Origin: Actinomycetota bacterium
Lineage (GTDB): Bacteria; Actinomycetota; Actinomycetes; Streptosporangiales; Streptosporangiaceae
Direction: 5' to 3'
Assembly: GCA_027326205.1 (NCBI GenBank)
Contig: DAHWEX010000109.1
Coordinates: 1 to 37,368 of the forward strand
DNA length: 37,368 nt
Positions within the stretch are counted from its first letter, which is position 1; each line of letters starts with the position of its first letter. Under the pieces are notes generated by a model. It ran no database searches, had not been told where the DNA came from, and was given only the letters and a program-made list of their open reading frames with translations. This document shows positions 35,175 to 37,368 of this stretch, in pieces. A program made the position numbers and the translations under genes.

Positions 35175-35852
35175 ATGACCGATACACCTCCGATTTCGCT
35201 GGTCTGTCTAGACCTGGCGAGCATCGTCATCGACAGCTCGATCGTGGAGCGTGCGTTCGCCGAGGCGATCGCGACGCAGGGCATCGTCACGGGAACCCAG
35301 GACTACGCTCGCTCGATGGTCAGGTTCGACCGCTCCTACGGCCGCCCGCCGGATGCCGTGTTCCGCGACCTGTTCGACCGGGACGAGTCGCGCGCTCAGG
35401 CGGCGTCGCTGGCGTTCGAGCAGTCGTTCCCCGCGGCCGCGCAGCGTTTCGGACTCGAGGTGCCGTCCGACGTCGCCGACGCGATCGGCAAGGTGGCGGG
35501 GGCTGGTGCCAAGACCTGCCTGCTCACCATGCTGTCGAGGCGTTCCTGCGGCCGCGAGTTGCTCGGCCTGCTGCGCGCGGCCGACCTGGTCCTGTGCGGC
35601 GACGACACGCCGCGCGGCTTCCCCTGGCCCGACCCGGTATTCATCGCGATGCTCAGGGTCGGCGCGGCCGACGTGCGCGAGGTCGCGGTGGTCAGTGCCA
35701 CGCCGGACGGCGTGCTCTCCGGCTACCGGGCCGGGGCGCGGATCCTGGTCGGGCTGGGCAGCGGCCGCCGGGCCGCGGCACTGCGAGAGGCGGGCGCGAC
35801 CCACGTGCTCGACCGCATCACGGCCCTTTCCGACCTCCTCGCCGAGGTATAG
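35175..35852 (+). CDS. HAD-superfamily hydrolase-like protein with degenerate catalytic motifs
   Basis: A 225-residue protein with a HAD phosphatase layout: motif I near residues 10-20, a helical cap (about 22-95), and motif IV near 170-185. Motif I reads LVCLDLASIVID instead of DxDGT, so the nucleophile Asp may be present but the second, acid/base Asp is replaced. Motif IV reads VSATPDGVLSGYRAGA where GDSxxDxxxGxxAG is usual; the distal Asp, Gly and AGA remain. The cap region resembles phosphonatase-like HAD proteins. It may be inactive, altered in specificity, or a binding protein. It lies between DLW-39 and the DNA glycosylase gene, 47 bases after DLW-39. The substrate is unknown. Confidence 0.7.
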   Translation: MTDTPPISLVCLDLASIVIDSSIVERAFAEAIATQGIVTGTQDYARSMVRFDRSYGRPPDAVFRDLFDRDESRAQAASLAFEQSFPAAAQRFGLEVPSDVADAIGKVAGAGAKTCLLTMLSRRSCGRELLGLLRAADLVLCGDDTPRGFPWPDPVFIAMLRVGAADVREVAVVSATPDGVLSGYRAGARILVGLGSGRRAAALREAGATHVLDRITALSDLLAEV

Positions 35853-35890
35853 CGCAGGGACGCGAGGAACGCCGCGACTTACACTTAGGT

Positions 35891-36763
35891 ATGCCTGAGC
35901 TGCCGGAAGTCGAAGCGCTCGCCGCTTTCCTGCGCACGCGGGCCAGCGGTCACGCGATCGCCCGTGCCGACGCGGCGTCCTTCGCCGTGCTGAAGACCTT
36001 CGACCCGCCGCTCACCGCGCTGACCGGACGGTCGGTCACCGAAGTGGCACGGCACGGTAAGTTCCTCGACCTGACCGCGTCCGGCGCCGACGGCGAACTT
36101 CACCTGGTGTTCCACCTGGCCCGGGCGGGCTGGCTGCGCTGGCGCGAAGACATGCCGGACAAGCCGGTCAAGCCCGGCAAGAGCCCGCTCGCCTTCCGGC
36201 TCATCCTCGACGACGGCGCCGGGTTCGACCTCACCGAGCAGGGCACGCAGAAGCGGCTCGCCGTCTACCTGGTCAAGGAAGCCGGCGACGTGCCCGGCGT
36301 CGCCACGCTCGGACCCGAACCGCTGGCGGACGACTTCGACGTCGCCGCGCTGTCCGCCATCCTCGGCGGTCGGCGCACGCAGATCAAGGGCGTGCTGCGC
36401 GACCAGCACATCATCGCGGGGATCGGCAACGCCTACTCCGACGAGGTCCTGCACGCGGCGAAGATGTCCCCGTTCAAGCTCTCGTCGAGTTTCACCCCCG
36501 AAGAGGTGGCGGCACTGCACTCGGCGATCGTGACCACCCTGCGCGAGGCGGTGGAGCGCTCGGCGGGCCTCGCGGCGGCCGACCTGAAGGGCGAGAAGAA
36601 GACCGGGCTGCGGGTGCACGGCAAGACCGGACAGCCCTGCCCGGTATGCGGGGACGTGATACGCGAGGTCTCGTTCGCCGACTCTTCGCTGCAGTACTGC
36701 GCGACCTGCCAGACGGGCGGCAAGCCGCTGGCCGACCGGCGCATGTCCCGCTTGCTCAAGTGA
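35891..36763 (+). CDS. Fpg/Nei family DNA glycosylase (bifunctional AP lyase)
   Basis: A 290-residue base-excision repair enzyme. The mature N-terminus PELPEVEALAAFL has the catalytic Pro 2 and Glu 3. RHGKFLDL carries the conserved Lys near residue 56, LRDQHIIAGIGNAYSDEVLHAAKMSP is the helix-two-turn-helix, and the C-terminal zinc finger has CPVCGD and YCATC, ending in GGKPLADRRMSRLLK. Whether it acts more like Fpg (8-oxoG) or Nei (oxidised pyrimidines) is not decidable here. The ORF-track start at 35594 runs back through the HAD gene in another frame; ATG 35891 is required for Pro 2. TACACT five bases upstream and no Shine-Dalgarno suggest a leaderless transcript. Confidence 0.93.
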   Translation: MPELPEVEALAAFLRTRASGHAIARADAASFAVLKTFDPPLTALTGRSVTEVARHGKFLDLTASGADGELHLVFHLARAGWLRWREDMPDKPVKPGKSPLAFRLILDDGAGFDLTEQGTQKRLAVYLVKEAGDVPGVATLGPEPLADDFDVAALSAILGGRRTQIKGVLRDQHIIAGIGNAYSDEVLHAAKMSPFKLSSSFTPEEVAALHSAIVTTLREAVERSAGLAAADLKGEKKTGLRVHGKTGQPCPVCGDVIREVSFADSSLQYCATCQTGGKPLADRRMSRLLK

Positions 36764-36769
36764 CGACCA

Positions 36770-36793
36770 GCCGGCGCAGCCTAGCGCGCCGGC
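36770..36793 (+). terminator. GC hairpin after the glycosylase gene
   Basis: GCCGGCGC (36770-36777) pairs with GCGCCGGC (36786-36793) around an 8-base loop, six bases after the stop. There is no T run, so it is only a possible terminator. Confidence 0.4.
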
Positions 36794-36861
36794 GCTATCC
36801 CGCCGCGACCCGTCCTCCACGTCCACGACTAGTGACTGGTACCCTGAACAAGGTAAATCTC

Positions 36862-36933
36862 GGGGCTATGGCGCAGTGGTAGCGCACCTGCCTTGCATGC
36901 AGGGGGTCAGGGGTTCGAATCCCCTTAGCTCCA
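36862..36933 (+). tRNA. tRNA-Ala (TGC), CCA not encoded
   Basis: A full cloverleaf: acceptor GGGGCTA/TAGCTCC (one G-U pair), D stem GCGC/GCGC, anticodon stem CCTGC/GCAGG with loop CTTGCAT (anticodon TGC), T stem AGGGG/CCCCT with TTCGAAT, and discriminator A. The next bases are CGG, so CCA must be added after transcription. An integrase gene lies 53 bases downstream. Confidence 0.97.
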
Positions 36934-36986
36934 CGGGGTTCTAGGAGCCGGGGCGGTCGTCGGGAGCCGAAACGGGAGCCAAGTGC

Positions 36987-37368
36987 CTAGCTCGTCAGCT
37001 GGGCACTCTTGTTCTTGAAGATGGTGTTCATGGCGGTCGCGCCCGTGCTGATGACGGGCTTGAGCTGATGCCGGTAGACCTTCTGGGTCGTGATCGTCGT
37101 GCGGTGGCCGACGAGGTCGGCTATCTGCTCGATGGTGACTCCGTTGTCGCTCATGATGGACACGAACGAGTGGCGCAGCTCGCGCGGCGTCCAGTTCTCG
37201 CCTAGGCCGGCGGCTTTGGTGATGCGGCGGAACGAGCGGCGGACGTTGTGCGCGTCCAGCGGAGTGCCGATAGCGGTGGTGAAGACCAGGCCACGATCTT
37301 CCCATAGCTCGCCGGCCTTCAGCCGGGCGGCCGACTGCCGTGCCTTGTGGGCGATGAGTGAGGTGACA
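36987..37368 (-). CDS. Tyrosine recombinase / integrase, C-terminal part (truncated by window edge)
   Basis: The minus-strand frame ending at TAG (36987-36989) is open to the window edge, at least 126 residues; the ORF track lists only a shadow here. It shows the catalytic C-terminal half of a phage-type integrase: ELRHSFVS (Arg and His of the RHR set), LVGHRTT (second His), and KVYRHQLKP with the nucleophilic Tyr about nine residues on. GLVFTTAIGTPLDAHNVRRSF is the usual preceding stretch. The 3' end faces tRNA-Ala, the classic arrangement of an integrated element that uses the tRNA 3' end as its attachment site. The stretch between holds three GGAGCC copies. The type (AICE, prophage or other island) needs the sequence beyond the window. 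Confidence 0.92.
   Translation of the reverse strand, partial: VTSLIAHKARQSAARLKAGELWEDRGLVFTTAIGTPLDAHNVRRSFRRITKAAGLGENWTPRELRHSFVSIMSDNGVTIEQIADLVGHRTTITTQKVYRHQLKPVISTGATAMNTIFKNKSAQLTS

Noticed and set aside
36925-37305. 126-residue minus-strand ORF in the track
   Set aside because: It is a shadow in the wrong frame of the integrase, whose own frame shows the R-H-H-Y catalytic pattern.

Overview
The window is a chromosomal replication-origin region of a high-GC actinomycete. The evidence is the gene order (pcnA, DUF6049, murJ, sigM, anti-sigma, trxB, trxA, parB, parA, rsmG, jag, yidC, yidD, rnpA, rpmH, dnaA, oriC, dnaN, recF, dciA, gyrB, gyrA, DUF3566, tRNA-Ile, DLW-39), the strong G/C preference at third codon positions, frequent GTG starts, and the Ino1, DUF6049, DUF3566 and DLW-39 families. 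The genus cannot be fixed from sequence alone. Relative to Mycobacterium and Streptomyces this copy lacks a NUDIX gene beside pcnA, lacks cwlM after trxA and lacks gnd after dnaN. It also has two extra genes between parA and parB.

Layout. 1-1448: the end of a PadR-type regulator, then inositol-phosphate synthase. 1449-2090: an unusual non-coding block with two TCAAG-type repeat arrays around a long hairpin, then a doubled CCTAGG motif. 2091-4927: an MFS transporter convergent with, and overlapping, the CCA-adding enzyme. 4976-14668: an envelope and stress block on the plus strand (DUF6049, MurJ lipid II flippase, a separate membrane pseudokinase, SigM and its anti-sigma, thioredoxin reductase and thioredoxin). 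trxBA is preceded by an exact SigR-type promoter match and a leader that can fold in two exclusive ways. 15017-22768: the leftward block parB, threonine aldolase, (GNAT, rightward), parA, rsmG, jag, yidC, yidD, rnpA, rpmH. 23178-24872 dnaA; 24873-25324 oriC with about a dozen DnaA boxes; 25325-33329 dnaN, recF, dciA, gyrB, gyrA; then DUF3566, tRNA-Ile(GAT), DLW-39, a degenerate HAD protein, an Fpg/Nei-type glycosylase, tRNA-Ala(TGC) and the 3' end of a tyrosine integrase that probably bounds an integrated element.

How it fits together. DnaA, DciA, the sliding clamp, RecF and gyrase start and support replication at oriC. ParA and ParB act on the parS sites found here (two perfect GTTTCACGTGAAAC copies upstream of parB, near-perfect copies upstream of parA and between gyrB and gyrA). 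RnpA, the CCA-adding enzyme and the tRNAs form a tRNA-maturation theme, and YidC/YidD serve membrane-protein insertion. MurJ with the pseudokinase, the SigM system and thioredoxin link wall synthesis to stress control.

No wholly new multi-gene system is evident. The best candidates for new biology are the trxBA leader, the repeat-hairpin-repeat block after ino1, the interrupted parAB locus, the natural GDDG KH motif in Jag, and the DnaA-box-like array in the 3' end of gyrA. Gene starts were re-chosen from ribosome-binding sites and family N-termini where the ORF track ran too long.
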